This document shows positions 7,898 to 17,387 of a stretch of 64,000 nt of DNA, piece by piece (position 1 is the stretch's first letter; the number at the start of each line of letters is the position of its first letter). Both the position numbers and the translations under genes were made by a program. The notes under the pieces were generated by a model that saw only the letters and a program-made list of their open reading frames with translations, searched no databases and was not told the DNA's origin. Source of the stretch: CAYSLU01 sp964431965 (GTDB lineage: Bacteria > Verrucomicrobiota > Kiritimatiellia > CAIKKV01 > CAYSLU01); NCBI GenBank assembly GCA_964431965.1, contig CAYSLU010000021.1, forward strand, positions 1 to 64,000, written 5' to 3'.

Positions 7898-9256
7898 ATG
7901 ACCCAAGGTGAGTCCCTGACGACGTCGCCCGTGCCTGCGGGCAGCTGGCGCGGCCGGCTGTTCCGGGGGCTGTCATGGGCGCTGGCCGGCGCCGTGGTCT
8001 CGCGCGCCTTCGCTCTGCTGGCCTCCATCGTCGTGGCGCGGCTGGTGGGCCGGGAGTCCTTTGGCGAGCTGGGCGTGATCATGAGCACCGTGGGGATGTT
8101 CCAGGTATTCGCTGGGTTTGGGCTGGGCACCACTGCGACCAAGTATGTGGCGCAGTACCGGGAAACAGATCCGCTGCGGGCCGCGCGCGTGGCGCGCCTG
8201 GCCCGGGTGGGGGCGGTTGTGACCGGTGTGGCGATGGCGGCGGGGCTGTTCCTCCTGGCGCCGTGGCTGGCGGCCGAGACGCTGAAGTCGCCGCAGCTGA
8301 CGGGCCTGCTGCGGGTCGGCGCGGCATGGCTGTTTCTGATGGCTGTGAACGACGCGCAGACGGGGCTCCTGGCCGGGTTCGAGGCGTTCGGCGCCATTGC
8401 GCGAGCCAACGCCGCGGCGGGCATGTTGTCCTTTCCGCTCACGGTCGCGTGTGCCTGGCAGTGGGGCGTGACCGGAGCCGTATGGGCGCTGGTCGGGACG
8501 GCGGCCGTGACCGCGCTGCTATACCGCGCCGCGCTGACGCGGGAGTACGCGCGCACCGGGTTTCTCCGCCGCCCCGAGGGCTGGACGCGTGAGTGGCCCG
8601 CGTTGCTCGCGTTCAGCGTTCCGGCCGCCCTTGCGGGTGCGCTGGTGGCTCCCGCCAACTGGCTGGGCGTTGCCATGGTCGTCAACCACCCGGGCGGCTA
8701 TGCGGAGATGGGGCTGTTCAATGCGGCCAACCAGTGGCGTACCGCCATCCTGTTCCTGCCCGGCGCGCTGGGGTTTGCGGCGCTGCCGCTGCTGACCCAG
8801 CTGTACGCGCAGGACGATCGGCGCCGGTTCGCCCGGATGCTGGGCGCGAACCTCGGCATCAACGGCGGAGTGGCGTTGATGGGCGCGGGCGCCGTCGTGC
8901 TGTTCGGGGGGTGGATCATGCGGAGCTACGGATCGGACTTCGCCGGCGGACGGCTGGTGCTGGCCCTGCTGGCGGGATCCGCGGTGCTGATGGCGGTCGG
9001 ATCGGTCGTGGGCTCCGCGATCACCAGCTCCGGGCGCATGTGGTATGGATTCGCGTTCAACGCCCTCTGGGCCGTGGCGTTGGTCGGCGGGGCGTGGGTG
9101 CTGGTGCCGACGCGCGGCGCGGCCGGGCTTGCGCTGGCGACGCTGGTGGCCTATGGCCTGCACCTCCTGTGGCAGGGAGGCTATCTGCTGACTTCCGTGG
9201 TTCCGGCGGGGCGCCGGGCTTCGGCCGTCCGCGGGGAGGGGGCGCCGCCCGCGTGA
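7898..9256 (+). CDS. Polysaccharide flippase (Wzx/MATE-like)
   Basis: This inner-membrane protein of about 452 residues has some twelve to fourteen hydrophobic segments and the N-terminal pattern SWALAGAVVSRAFALLASIVVARLVG followed by FGELGVI. That is typical of oligosaccharide flippases that move lipid-linked repeat units to the periplasm. ATG 7898 was preferred over an upstream TTG at 7829 because the family N-terminus starts soon after it; only a weak GGAG lies about 12 bases upstream. A 256-bp gap after cysNC suggests its own promoter, and CATAAT at 7867 is a possible -10 without a good -35. The stop overlaps the GTG of the next glycosyltransferase. Confidence 0.87.
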   Translation: MTQGESLTTSPVPAGSWRGRLFRGLSWALAGAVVSRAFALLASIVVARLVGRESFGELGVIMSTVGMFQVFAGFGLGTTATKYVAQYRETDPLRAARVARLARVGAVVTGVAMAAGLFLLAPWLAAETLKSPQLTGLLRVGAAWLFLMAVNDAQTGLLAGFEAFGAIARANAAAGMLSFPLTVACAWQWGVTGAVWALVGTAAVTALLYRAALTREYARTGFLRRPEGWTREWPALLAFSVPAALAGALVAPANWLGVAMVVNHPGGYAEMGLFNAANQWRTAILFLPGALGFAALPLLTQLYAQDDRRRFARMLGANLGINGGVALMGAGAVVLFGGWIMRSYGSDFAGGRLVLALLAGSAVLMAVGSVVGSAITSSGRMWYGFAFNALWAVALVGGAWVLVPTRGAAGLALATLVAYGLHLLWQGGYLLTSVVPAGRRASAVRGEGAPPA

Positions 9257-10428
9257 GGATCTGCATGCTGTCGTCGGACTTCCTTCCCGCCGTGGGAGGA
9301 ATCGCCTCCCACGTGCTCGGTCTGTCCCGGGCCCTGCAGCGCGCGGGGCATGAGGTGGACGTGGTCATGCCGTACATCGGCCGGCGCCCCAACGGCGAAG
9401 CCGAGTGGGAGGCGATGGGCGTCCGGGTCGAGCCGGTCCGGATACCGCGCATCCCGAAGCTCATGCGCCTCGTCTACGGGCCCCGGCTCGCGCACCGGCT
9501 CCGCGAACTCCACGCACAGCGCCGCTACGACCTGGTGCACTGGCACACGCTGCCGTACGACGGATGGGCCGCGGCGCGCAGCGGAATTGCCTGCCGCATC
9601 TTCACCAATCACACGTCCGATTTCCTGGAGATGATCGAGAGCGCGCGGGGCCGCCGCCGCGCCGCGTGGATCCTGGCGCCCGCCCAGCGCGTCATCGCGC
9701 CCAGCCAGGAGCTCGCCGACCGCAGCGTCGAGGCCGGATTTCCGGCGGATCGCGTGCTCTGCATCCCGAACGGCGTGAACGCCGACCGGTTCCGGCCGGG
9801 GATTGACGGAGCGCCGACCCGCCAGCGCCACGCGATACCGCCCGGTGCGTTCGTCTTCATCTGCGCCCGGCGGCTGGACGAGAAGAACGGAGTCCGGTAC
9901 TGGGCGGCGGCGCTTCCTCTGATCCTGGCGAAGGCGTCCAGACCGGTTCACTTCCTGTTCGTCGGAGATGCGCCAGACGATGAGCGCTCCGATCGGCGGG
10001 CGGTGCTGCGGCACCTCTGGCATCTGGCGAAGCCGAGCGCCTTCACGTTCGCCGGCAGCATCCCGACCTCGGACATGCCGCTCTACTATGCCGCCTCCAG
10101 CGCGGCGGTCCTGCCGTCGCTCCGCGAGGCCACGAGCATCACCGGCCTGGAATCGATGGCTTCCGGCCTGCCGCTCATCGGCACCCGCGTGGGCGGCATT
10201 CCCGAGATCGTCGAGGACGGTGTGACCGGCATGCTGGTGACCCCGGCGTCGACGGAGGCGCTGGCCACGGCCGCGCTCGATCTAATGGGTCGCCCGGCCG
10301 AGGCGATTGCGCGCATGGGCCGGGCCGCGCGGCGGGCGGTCGAGGAGCGGTTCAGCTGGGACGCGGTGGCGCAGCGGACCGTGCGCGTCTACGAAGGGAT
10401 GCTCGCGGCTGAAGGGGGCGGAGCCTAG
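9253..10428 (+). CDS. Glycosyltransferase family 4
   Basis: This cytoplasmic GT-B fold transferase of 391 residues presumably adds one sugar to a lipid-linked repeat. The N-terminal SSDFLPAVGGIASHVLGL is the usual acceptor-side glycine-rich start of GT4. The donor-side motif LREATSITGLESMASGLPLIGTRVGGIPEIVEDGVTG contains the EX7E pair. GTG 9253 overlaps the flippase stop (GTGA) and gives a complete N-terminus; an in-frame ATG at 9265 is an alternative. Sugar specificity cannot be read from the sequence. Confidence 0.9.
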   Translation: MRICMLSSDFLPAVGGIASHVLGLSRALQRAGHEVDVVMPYIGRRPNGEAEWEAMGVRVEPVRIPRIPKLMRLVYGPRLAHRLRELHAQRRYDLVHWHTLPYDGWAAARSGIACRIFTNHTSDFLEMIESARGRRRAAWILAPAQRVIAPSQELADRSVEAGFPADRVLCIPNGVNADRFRPGIDGAPTRQRHAIPPGAFVFICARRLDEKNGVRYWAAALPLILAKASRPVHFLFVGDAPDDERSDRRAVLRHLWHLAKPSAFTFAGSIPTSDMPLYYAASSAAVLPSLREATSITGLESMASGLPLIGTRVGGIPEIVEDGVTGMLVTPASTEALATAALDLMGRPAEAIARMGRAARRAVEERFSWDAVAQRTVRVYEGMLAAEGGGA

Positions 10429-10430
10429 CC

Positions 10431-12359
10431 ATGTGCGGAATTGCCGGCAGCTTCGGGGTCGCCGACGCGGATGCGATTCGCCGGATGATCCGCGCCCTCG
10501 CACACCGGGGGCCCGACGACGAGGGCGTATGGACCGACCCATCCCTGCCGGCCGCGTTCGGGCACCGCCGGCTGTCGATCCTGGACCTGTCGTCCGCCGG
10601 CCACCAGCCCATGAGCGACCCGAGCGGGCGCCTGTGGATCGTGTTCAACGGCGAGATTTACAACTACCGCGATTTGCGCCGCGAGCTCGAAGCCCGCGGT
10701 CGCCCGTTCCGGACGCAGAGCGACACGGAAGTCATCCTCGCGGCATATGCCGAATGGGGGCCGACGTGCGTAACCCGGCTGCGCGGCATGTTCGCGATGG
10801 CCATCGCGGACCGCGCGCCCGGGTCCGGGGCGCCGTCCCTGCTGCTGGCCCGGGACCGGCTGGGCATCAAGCCGCTCCTCTATCACCTCCGGGGGAGCGA
10901 GCTGTGGTTCGCCTCTGAGCTGCGCGCGCTGGTCGCGGGCGGCAGGCTGGAGCCGCGGGTGCGGGCCGATGCGATCGTCGATTTCCTTGCGTTCGGATCG
11001 GTCAGCCAGCCGGGCACCGTGTTCGAGGGGGTCAAGGCGCTGCCCCCCGGCCACTGGATGGAGGTGCGCGGCTCCGACCGCCGCCTGGTTTCGTACTGGG
11101 ATCTGCACGACGTAACGGCGGGGCTTCGCCGCGAGCTGGCTGGAGTGGACGAGGAGGAGGCCCGCCTGCGGCTGCGCGCCGCGCTCGAGGAGGCCACGCG
11201 GTATCACCTGATCGCCGACGTGCCGGTCGGCGCCTTCTTCAGCGGCGGGATCGACTCCACGGCGATCGTCGGCCTGATGTCCCGCGTGTCCGGCCGCCGG
11301 ATCCGGACGCTGTCGGTCGGGTACGAGTCGGACTCCGGGGACGAGCGCTCGTTCGCCGGGCAGGCCGCCGCCCGGCTGGGCACGGAGCACCGCGAGGTGG
11401 TTGTTCGCGAGACGGATGTGGTCGATCTGTTCCCCAAGATCGTTGAGGCGATCGATCAGCCGAGCGTGGACGGCGCGAACACATGGATCGTCTCCCGCGC
11501 GGCCCGCGCGGACTTCCCGGTGGCTCTGTCGGGGCTGGGGGGCGACGAGCTCATGGCCGGATACGGACACTTTGGCCTCCTCGCTCGCGCGGACCGCGAG
11601 TCGCCGGTCGGTTCGCCGGTCGCGTTCGGGTGCTGGCGGCGCGTCCGGGAGATCGGGCGGGTCGGCCGGCAGAGCTATCGCCGGTTCATGGCGGCAGCGG
11701 ACCCTGCCGAGCGGCGGGGGCTGGCCCGGAGCGTGCTCGCTCCGCACCAGCTTCGGCGGGCGTTCGCCCCCGGACTGCGGGATGCGGTCTGGCAGCGGAT
11801 TCGCGCCGGCTCCCGCCCGTGGTTTCGCGCGGAAGCGGATTCCGTGCAGCGTACGAGCTACGCCGAGGTGCAGGGGTATCTGCTCAACACGCTGCTGCGC
11901 GACGGCGACTGCATGAGCATGGCGCACGCGCTGGAGATGCGCCCGGTCCTGCTCGATCACCCGCTGGTGGAGCTGCTATATGCGCTGCCCGAGCGCCTGA
12001 AGCTGCGCGAGGGCCGGACGAAGTATTTGTTCGTCCGGGCCGTCGAGGATATTCTCGGGCCCGAGACAGTCGGCCGCCGTAAGATGGGCTTCGAGCTGCC
12101 GTACGCCGCATGGATGGGCTCCGCGCGGTGCCTCCGTCCGCTGATCGAGGACCTGCTGGAGTCGGCTCCGGCCCGCGCGCTGTTCGGGGAGCGATGCCGT
12201 GCATCGCTGCGGATCCGGCTCGCGGCGGGCCGGCCTCCGGAGGCGCTGTGGGGGTGGTCGATGCTGCTGCTCTGGCTGGAGCAGGGGGGGCACGAGCTGC
12301 CGCCGATTCCGGGGCCGGTCGAGTCCGATGCGGGTGCGGGTGTGGAGGGGAGCCGATGA
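10431..12359 (+). CDS. asnB: Asparagine synthetase (glutamine-hydrolysing)
   Basis: The 642-residue protein starts MCGIAGSFG, so Cys2 is the N-terminal nucleophile of the class II glutamine amidotransferase domain. That domain continues with LAHRGPDDEG, HRRLSILDLS and FNGEIYNYRDLR. The synthetase domain has the PP-loop SGGIDST (from 271) and ALSGLGGDELMAGY. Copies inside polysaccharide loci are common and often amidate a sugar acid or another acceptor, not free aspartate, so its target here may be the glycan. It starts 2 bases after the upstream stop and ends in an ATGA overlap with the next gene. Confidence 0.93.
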   Translation: MCGIAGSFGVADADAIRRMIRALAHRGPDDEGVWTDPSLPAAFGHRRLSILDLSSAGHQPMSDPSGRLWIVFNGEIYNYRDLRRELEARGRPFRTQSDTEVILAAYAEWGPTCVTRLRGMFAMAIADRAPGSGAPSLLLARDRLGIKPLLYHLRGSELWFASELRALVAGGRLEPRVRADAIVDFLAFGSVSQPGTVFEGVKALPPGHWMEVRGSDRRLVSYWDLHDVTAGLRRELAGVDEEEARLRLRAALEEATRYHLIADVPVGAFFSGGIDSTAIVGLMSRVSGRRIRTLSVGYESDSGDERSFAGQAAARLGTEHREVVVRETDVVDLFPKIVEAIDQPSVDGANTWIVSRAARADFPVALSGLGGDELMAGYGHFGLLARADRESPVGSPVAFGCWRRVREIGRVGRQSYRRFMAAADPAERRGLARSVLAPHQLRRAFAPGLRDAVWQRIRAGSRPWFRAEADSVQRTSYAEVQGYLLNTLLRDGDCMSMAHALEMRPVLLDHPLVELLYALPERLKLREGRTKYLFVRAVEDILGPETVGRRKMGFELPYAAWMGSARCLRPLIEDLLESAPARALFGERCRASLRIRLAAGRPPEALWGWSMLLLWLEQGGHELPPIPGPVESDAGAGVEGSR

Positions 12360-13885
12360 GCGAATCTCTGTCGATATCGCGCAACCGCTTGCTGGCCGGG
12401 CTGGTCGTGACGGCTTCGCTGACGCTGGGCCTGGTCCTGACCCTCTACACCGGAGGAATGTCCGGCTGGATCCTGCTGCTGGGGCTCCTGGCGGTCAGCC
12501 TGTTCTTCGCCCGTCCCTCGTCCCTCGTTCCGGTCTACTGGGGGTGGGCGGCGATCGTGAGCTATCTGCGGACCGTCGTGAGCATTCCCGGGATGAGTTT
12601 CGTCGATGAAGCCCTGGTCTCGCTCATGGTCTGCCTGATCGCCGGGAGCCATGTGCTGGGTCGGGCGGGCGACCCCGAGCTCCACCGGGCCAACCGGCTG
12701 TTTGCCGTCCTCCTGATCATCACCGGCGTCTCCGCTGTGGTCAACCGGGTGCCTCCGCTGCCGGCGTTCCACTTCGTGACCACGTACTTCGCCTGCTTCG
12801 CCGTCTTCTACATGACGATCTACTACCCGCCGTCGGTCCGTGCGGTCTTTGCCGCCGTCATCGTCACGTTCATCGCCCAGCTCATCCTCAACTTCACGTG
12901 GTACGCCGGCGTCAACCCGCTGCCCAACTTCCGCGGTGGAACGGTGGACTTTGCCATCGGATCCTTCGGAAGCTGCGACTTGGTGGCCTACTTCTGCATC
13001 TTCGTGCTGTTTCTGATGAGAGCGGCCAACCGGTACGCCAGTTCGCTCGCGACGCGGCTGTGGGCGGGAGTGCTGGCGCTTGCCGGCATCTTCCAGCTGT
13101 TCATCACGTTTACGGTGCATGCCTACCTGCTGTTCGTCCTTGGGGTCCTCGTCCAGATGGCGATCGTCTACCGAAGCATGAAGGCCCGCGTGTCCGTGGC
13201 GGTCGGCATGGCGGTCGTCTGTGCCTCCTTCTACTTCTTCAGCGCGACCGATTTCGCCGGCCAGCACGGCTTCGGGCGCTCGGACCTCGTGCTGACGGCG
13301 AACTCCCTGGGTCCGCGTTCGCTGGCCATGTGGTCGGGACCCAAGGGGCAGGTGTACAAGGCCGTCCTGTTCGAATCTCACGAGGATCTGCCGTTTGTGC
13401 CCATCGGCGGCGGCCCCGGGAACTTCGCCAGCCCCATCGCCTCGCAGTACGAGCGCCCCCTGGCCGAGAAGTACGTCAACGTGTTCTTTTCCACATACTC
13501 GGGGCTCGTGGAGATGTACGGCAGCAGCGTGCTCCAGAGCGTCTTGACCGGCTTTCTGGCGATCTACGGGGACCTGGGATTTGTCGGCATGGCCGTGTTC
13601 TTCGGCCTTCACTTCTATGCGTTCGGCCGGATCCTGTCGCATTACCAGAACGGCCGCTATCGCAGCCGGGAGAAGCGGATGCTGGCCGAGGCGCTGCTGC
13701 CGTCCATGGTTCTCTTCTTCGTCCTGGTGTTCATCACGGACGTGTTCTCGCAGCACCTGATCCAGAGCGGCATCTGGATGTGCGTGGCACTGCTTTGGAA
13801 GGCGGATCTGGCGCCGGCGGCGACTCCGCCGGAGCCGGCGCGTCCAACGCGGGATCCCATGGCCCGCTTCGTGGCTCCGGTCTAG
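12356..13885 (+). CDS. O-antigen polymerase-like membrane protein
   Basis: This 509-residue inner-membrane protein has about eleven hydrophobic segments. A large extracytoplasmic loop (around residues 290-390) contains FVPIGGGPGNFASPIASQYERP. A second loop-to-helix stretch (LVEMYGSSVLQSVLTGFLAIYGDLGFVGMAVFFGLHF) resembles Wzy polymerases. No sharp catalytic motif is visible, so the call rests on topology, the late glycine-rich loop and context. The ATG overlaps the asnB stop (ATGA). It is the second of three polymerase/ligase-like proteins here. Confidence 0.7.
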   Translation: MSESLSISRNRLLAGLVVTASLTLGLVLTLYTGGMSGWILLLGLLAVSLFFARPSSLVPVYWGWAAIVSYLRTVVSIPGMSFVDEALVSLMVCLIAGSHVLGRAGDPELHRANRLFAVLLIITGVSAVVNRVPPLPAFHFVTTYFACFAVFYMTIYYPPSVRAVFAAVIVTFIAQLILNFTWYAGVNPLPNFRGGTVDFAIGSFGSCDLVAYFCIFVLFLMRAANRYASSLATRLWAGVLALAGIFQLFITFTVHAYLLFVLGVLVQMAIVYRSMKARVSVAVGMAVVCASFYFFSATDFAGQHGFGRSDLVLTANSLGPRSLAMWSGPKGQVYKAVLFESHEDLPFVPIGGGPGNFASPIASQYERPLAEKYVNVFFSTYSGLVEMYGSSVLQSVLTGFLAIYGDLGFVGMAVFFGLHFYAFGRILSHYQNGRYRSREKRMLAEALLPSMVLFFVLVFITDVFSQHLIQSGIWMCVALLWKADLAPAATPPEPARPTRDPMARFVAPV

Positions 13886-13928
13886 GTCTATTCGTCGGCC
13901 GCGGCGCTCCCCCGTCCGGCCTATCGTG

Positions 13929-15044
13929 ATGACTGCGCTTCCGATCGAGCTCGGCCCGATCCTCCTGGATCGCACTGGCTGCATGTACACGCACACCGGC
14001 GTGGCGCGCTACATCAACGGCCTGCAGACCGCGCTGATTGCGGCGGGCTGCGAGGTGCGGCCGTTCCAACCATATCCCGACCTCGCGCTGGCAAGGCGTA
14101 CGCCCCGGCGCCCGCTCCGCTCCGTGCTCACCCAGTGGTGGCATGCCGTGCGTCTGCCGGCGCGGCTCGCCCGAGGCCGGCCAGGCGCCGTCGCCCACTA
14201 CACCGCCATGGCGGCGCGCTGTCCGCCGCTGTGCACCGTGATCACGGTGCACGATCTCAACCCGCTGTTCTGTCCCGCCGACTTTTCCAGGTACTCGCGC
14301 TTCATGGGGCGGTGTTACCTGCGGACGCTTGACCGGGCCGATGCCATCATCACCGGCGCCGGATTTGTGCGCGACGAGATGCTCCGCCATCGGCCCGGGC
14401 TGGCGGGTCGCATCCACGTGGTCCATCACGGGTACGCGTTCGAGCCCGCCGGCGCGTCGCCAGCCAAGGAGCCGGGGCTCTTCCTCTTCGTTGGTGGAAT
14501 CGGCCCGAACAAGAATCTGGGCCGGGCCATCGCGGCGTTTGCCGCATGCGCCGCGCAGCGGCCGGGGGCTGATATGCGCTTCCTGATCGTCGGTCCGGTG
14601 ATCAACCGGCCATACGCCGATGCGCTCGAGCGCCAGGTTCGGTCGGCCGGCCTGGAGCGCCGCGTCCGGTTCCTCGGGGAGCAGCCGGACTCCGTCGTGG
14701 CGGACTGCTACCGCCGGGCGTCCGGATTCGTCTTTGTCTCGCTTCGTGAAGGGTTCGGCTTCCCGGTGCTCGAGGCCCAGGCGAACGGCTGCGCCTGCAT
14801 CGCAAGCCGAACGACATCGCTCCCGGAAGTCGGCGGCGACGGGTGCCTCTACGTGGATCCGGAGCGGACAGACGAGATGGCCGATGCCATGGGCCGGGTG
14901 CTGGATGACCCTGCTGGGACCGGGCGGCTCGTCGACCGCGGCCGGCGGAACGCGGCGCGCTTCTCATGGGACGCGTGCGCGCGGGACACGATCGCCGTCT
15001 ATCGCGAGGCGCTGGCCCGGCACCGCATGGGGCGGGGCGCATGA
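13929..15044 (+). CDS. Glycosyltransferase family 4
   Basis: The 371-residue GT-B protein has a GT4 donor domain: LFLFVGGIGPNKNLGRAIAAF opens it and SLREGFGFPVLEAQANGCACIASRTTSLPEVGGD carries the EX7E pair. The N-terminal half includes HTGVARYINGLQTAL and VHDLNPLFCP, as in mannosyl- or glucosyl-transferases of capsule loci. ATG 13929 is used; a GTG directly before it is in frame but not needed. The 43-bp gap after the polymerase is one of the few non-overlapping junctions. It ends in an ATGA overlap with the next frame. Confidence 0.9.
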   Translation: MTALPIELGPILLDRTGCMYTHTGVARYINGLQTALIAAGCEVRPFQPYPDLALARRTPRRPLRSVLTQWWHAVRLPARLARGRPGAVAHYTAMAARCPPLCTVITVHDLNPLFCPADFSRYSRFMGRCYLRTLDRADAIITGAGFVRDEMLRHRPGLAGRIHVVHHGYAFEPAGASPAKEPGLFLFVGGIGPNKNLGRAIAAFAACAAQRPGADMRFLIVGPVINRPYADALERQVRSAGLERRVRFLGEQPDSVVADCYRRASGFVFVSLREGFGFPVLEAQANGCACIASRTTSLPEVGGDGCLYVDPERTDEMADAMGRVLDDPAGTGRLVDRGRRNAARFSWDACARDTIAVYREALARHRMGRGA

Positions 15045-15634
15045 TCGCGAGCGCCGACCGCTCGATGCGGATCCTCGCCATCGCGCAGGATTTTTCGCGG
15101 CGCAATCCGTCGGGCTCGGCCTTGCTGCGCCTGCTGAATGTCTTGGTTCGACGGCACGCGGTGACGTGCATGGGCGGGACGCCCCGCCCCGCGGAGATGG
15201 ATCCGGCGATTCGGTACATCCGCGCCTGGCGGCCGCGCCGGGGCGGCGTGCTGGCCGGCTTGCTCGCCTTTCACGCCTCGCACTGGGTGGCGTACCGCTG
15301 GCTGACCGCGGTTCGCGGCGAGCGTTTTGACATCGTGCAGACGATTGACTCCGAGTCGCTTCTGGGGACGGTCGTGACGTTCCACTGCTGTCATGCCGCA
15401 TACCTGGAGACGATGGATCGGAGCGGATTGCTGCGGTGGACGGGCTGGCGGGGGCACGCGGCTGCCGCATACACGCGGTTGATCTACCGCTTCCGGGCCG
15501 CCGTGGAGCGGCGCGTCTGCCGGTCGTCGCGCACGGCCGGGATTATTGCCCTGTCGGCGGGCTCGGCCGCGGATGTCGTGCGGCACTACTCGCCGCGGGC
15601 TGCGCCGGTCGTCATCCCGAACTCCATCGCATGA
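15041..15634 (+). CDS. Glycosyltransferase family 4, N-terminal half (split gene)
   Basis: This 197-residue frame matches only the acceptor-side half of a GT4 enzyme. It starts with MRILAIAQDFSRRNPSGSALLRLLNVLVRRH and ends at APVVIPNSIA, the point where a normal GT4 would continue with a linker into its donor domain. The donor half follows in another frame from 15631, with an ATGA overlap. Roughly 25 linker residues that usually follow VIPNGI are missing. This suggests a deletion with frame change, or a stable two-polypeptide enzyme. Both halves show coding character and neither has internal stops. Function as a transferase is therefore uncertain. Confidence 0.75.
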   Translation: MIASADRSMRILAIAQDFSRRNPSGSALLRLLNVLVRRHAVTCMGGTPRPAEMDPAIRYIRAWRPRRGGVLAGLLAFHASHWVAYRWLTAVRGERFDIVQTIDSESLLGTVVTFHCCHAAYLETMDRSGLLRWTGWRGHAAAAYTRLIYRFRAAVERRVCRSSRTAGIIALSAGSAADVVRHYSPRAAPVVIPNSIA

Positions 15635-16176
15635 GCCCGCTTGCATGCCTGTTTGTCGCGCTCGGCGCCTGGCGGCGAAAGGGGCTTCCGCTCATACTGG
15701 ACGCGGTGGCGGCGGCGGATTCTCGTCGCCCGGGGGCATGTAGGCTGCGGGTGGTCGGCGCGCCGGGCCTGGGAGATGACGGCGTGCTGGATGCGCACCG
15801 GGAGCTGCTGGAGCGGGGGGTGGTGGCTGCCCTGGGCTTCCAGGCGGACGTCGCTCCGGCCTACACCGAGTCGGATGTCCTCTTGGTGGGGTCGCATTAC
15901 GAGACGTGCTCGCTGGTCATGCTGGATGCGCTGAAGCACGGGCTGGCGATCGTCGCCGTACCCGTGCACGGGACGGGTGAAATGGTGCGAGACGGAGTGA
16001 ACGGCTTTCTCGTCGACGCGCGCGCCGAAGCGATGGCCGCGCGCATCGTTGAACTCGCGGCCGACCCCGGGCGCCTCGCCGCGATGAAGCGCGAGAGCCG
16101 GGCGCTCGCCGGGCGGTTCGGCGCCGCCGAGCTGGCCCGCGAAACGGAGCGGGCCTACCGCCGGGTGGCCGGATGA
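15631..16176 (+). CDS. Glycosyltransferase family 4, C-terminal half (split gene)
   Basis: This 181-residue frame begins MSPLACLFVALGAWRRKGLPLILDAV, the first strand and helix of a GT4 donor domain. It continues to GSHYETCSLVMLDALKHGLAIVAV and a normal C-terminus. The EX7E pair appears as E then D. It has no acceptor domain of its own; that lies in the overlapping upstream frame (15041-15634). The ATG sits in the upstream stop (ATGA), so the two halves could be made together by coupled translation. The stop overlaps the next glycosyltransferase start in the same way. It may be a working partner or a decaying fragment. Confidence 0.75.
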   Translation: MSPLACLFVALGAWRRKGLPLILDAVAAADSRRPGACRLRVVGAPGLGDDGVLDAHRELLERGVVAALGFQADVAPAYTESDVLLVGSHYETCSLVMLDALKHGLAIVAVPVHGTGEMVRDGVNGFLVDARAEAMAARIVELAADPGRLAAMKRESRALAGRFGAAELARETERAYRRVAG

Positions 16177-17387
16177 AGCGCGTCCTCTACTTCGACATCA
16201 GCGGCCGGGGCGGCGGCTCCAACGTGAGCCTGCGCACGCTCGTTGACGCCCTCGATCCCCTGCGCGTGGAGCCGGTGCTCGCCTTCGGGACGGCGCCGAG
16301 CCCAGCCATCTGGGGGGAGCGCCCCGCGATCTCCATCGCCATGGCGGGACTCGACAACTACGACTTCTTTCCGGCGGGCTGGAACGCCCCGTGGCTGCAC
16401 CACCTGGCTTGCTGGCTCTTGCGCCTGCCGCGCGACTACGCAGCGTCGGTCCGGATCGTCCGGCGGATCCGCCCCGACGTCGTTCACGTCAACTGCGGCC
16501 AGGCTATCGCGTTTGGGCTCGCGGCGCGGCGGCTTCGGGTGCCGACCGTCTGGCACGTTCGCGAGCTGGTGTGCCGGAACACGCTGGGCCGGATGCAGGC
16601 CCGCCTCTACGGCGCCTGCGCGGCGCGTGTGATCGTGCCGTCCCATGCGGTGGCCCGGCGCCTGGCCGGATGCCGGTCGCCCGTGCTGGTCATTCCAAAT
16701 GCCGCCGCCGTTGCCCCGGTGTCGGACGCTACGGCTGCCGATTTCCGGGCGCAGCATGGCATCCGCCCGGACGCTCTGGCCGTGCTGTTCCTGGGCGCGT
16801 ACCAGATTCCCAAGGGTCCGCTGTTCCTGGCCGGAGTCGCCGACCGGCTGACCGACGCACCGATCGTGTTCGTTCTGGCCGGCGAGCCGCCGGCCGCGCC
16901 CTCCGGACCGGCCCACCGAGCTCTGCGCGCAGCGTATCGCGGGCTGGGTGGAGGCCCTGCGCCGGCGGCGCAGATCGCCGCCCGCTGGGGCGAGCACGCG
17001 CGCGCCGGGCGCGCCGTGTTCACGGGCTACGTTCCGGCGGCGACGGCCATCGGCGCGTGTGACCTCGTCGTCTGTCCGAATCTCGCCGGCGAGTCGTTCG
17101 GCCGTACCGTGGTCGAGGCGAATGCCCTGGGGCGGGCGGTTGTCGCGAGCGAGGTCGAACCGTTCGACGAGACGATCGAGGACGGTGTGACCGGCTGGCG
17201 GCTGCCGCTGAGCGAGGTGCGATGGGCGGCCCGGCTGCGCGGGCTGGCGCGTGAGCCGGAGCGGCTGGCAGCAGCCGGCGAGCGCGCGCGGAACCGGTCC
17301 GCGCGCTACGAGCCAGCCGCCCACGCGGCGCGCCTAATGGCCGTGTACGACGAGGTTGCCGACGGCGCGCCGAAGCTGGCGCGTTGA
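16173..17387 (+). CDS. Glycosyltransferase family 4
   Basis: A 404-residue GT-B transferase. The N-terminal part has the glycine-rich ISGRGGGSNVSLRTLVDAL and the acceptor-side WHVRELVCRNTLGRMQARLYG. The donor domain opens LAVLFLGAYQIPKGPLFLAGVA and carries CPNLAGESFGRTVVEANALGRAVVAS with the EX7E motif. The ATG overlaps the upstream stop (ATGA) and the stop overlaps the next start (TTGA). The donor sugar is unknown. Confidence 0.9.
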   Translation: MKRVLYFDISGRGGGSNVSLRTLVDALDPLRVEPVLAFGTAPSPAIWGERPAISIAMAGLDNYDFFPAGWNAPWLHHLACWLLRLPRDYAASVRIVRRIRPDVVHVNCGQAIAFGLAARRLRVPTVWHVRELVCRNTLGRMQARLYGACAARVIVPSHAVARRLAGCRSPVLVIPNAAAVAPVSDATAADFRAQHGIRPDALAVLFLGAYQIPKGPLFLAGVADRLTDAPIVFVLAGEPPAAPSGPAHRALRAAYRGLGGGPAPAAQIAARWGEHARAGRAVFTGYVPAATAIGACDLVVCPNLAGESFGRTVVEANALGRAVVASEVEPFDETIEDGVTGWRLPLSEVRWAARLRGLAREPERLAAAGERARNRSARYEPAAHAARLMAVYDEVADGAPKLAR

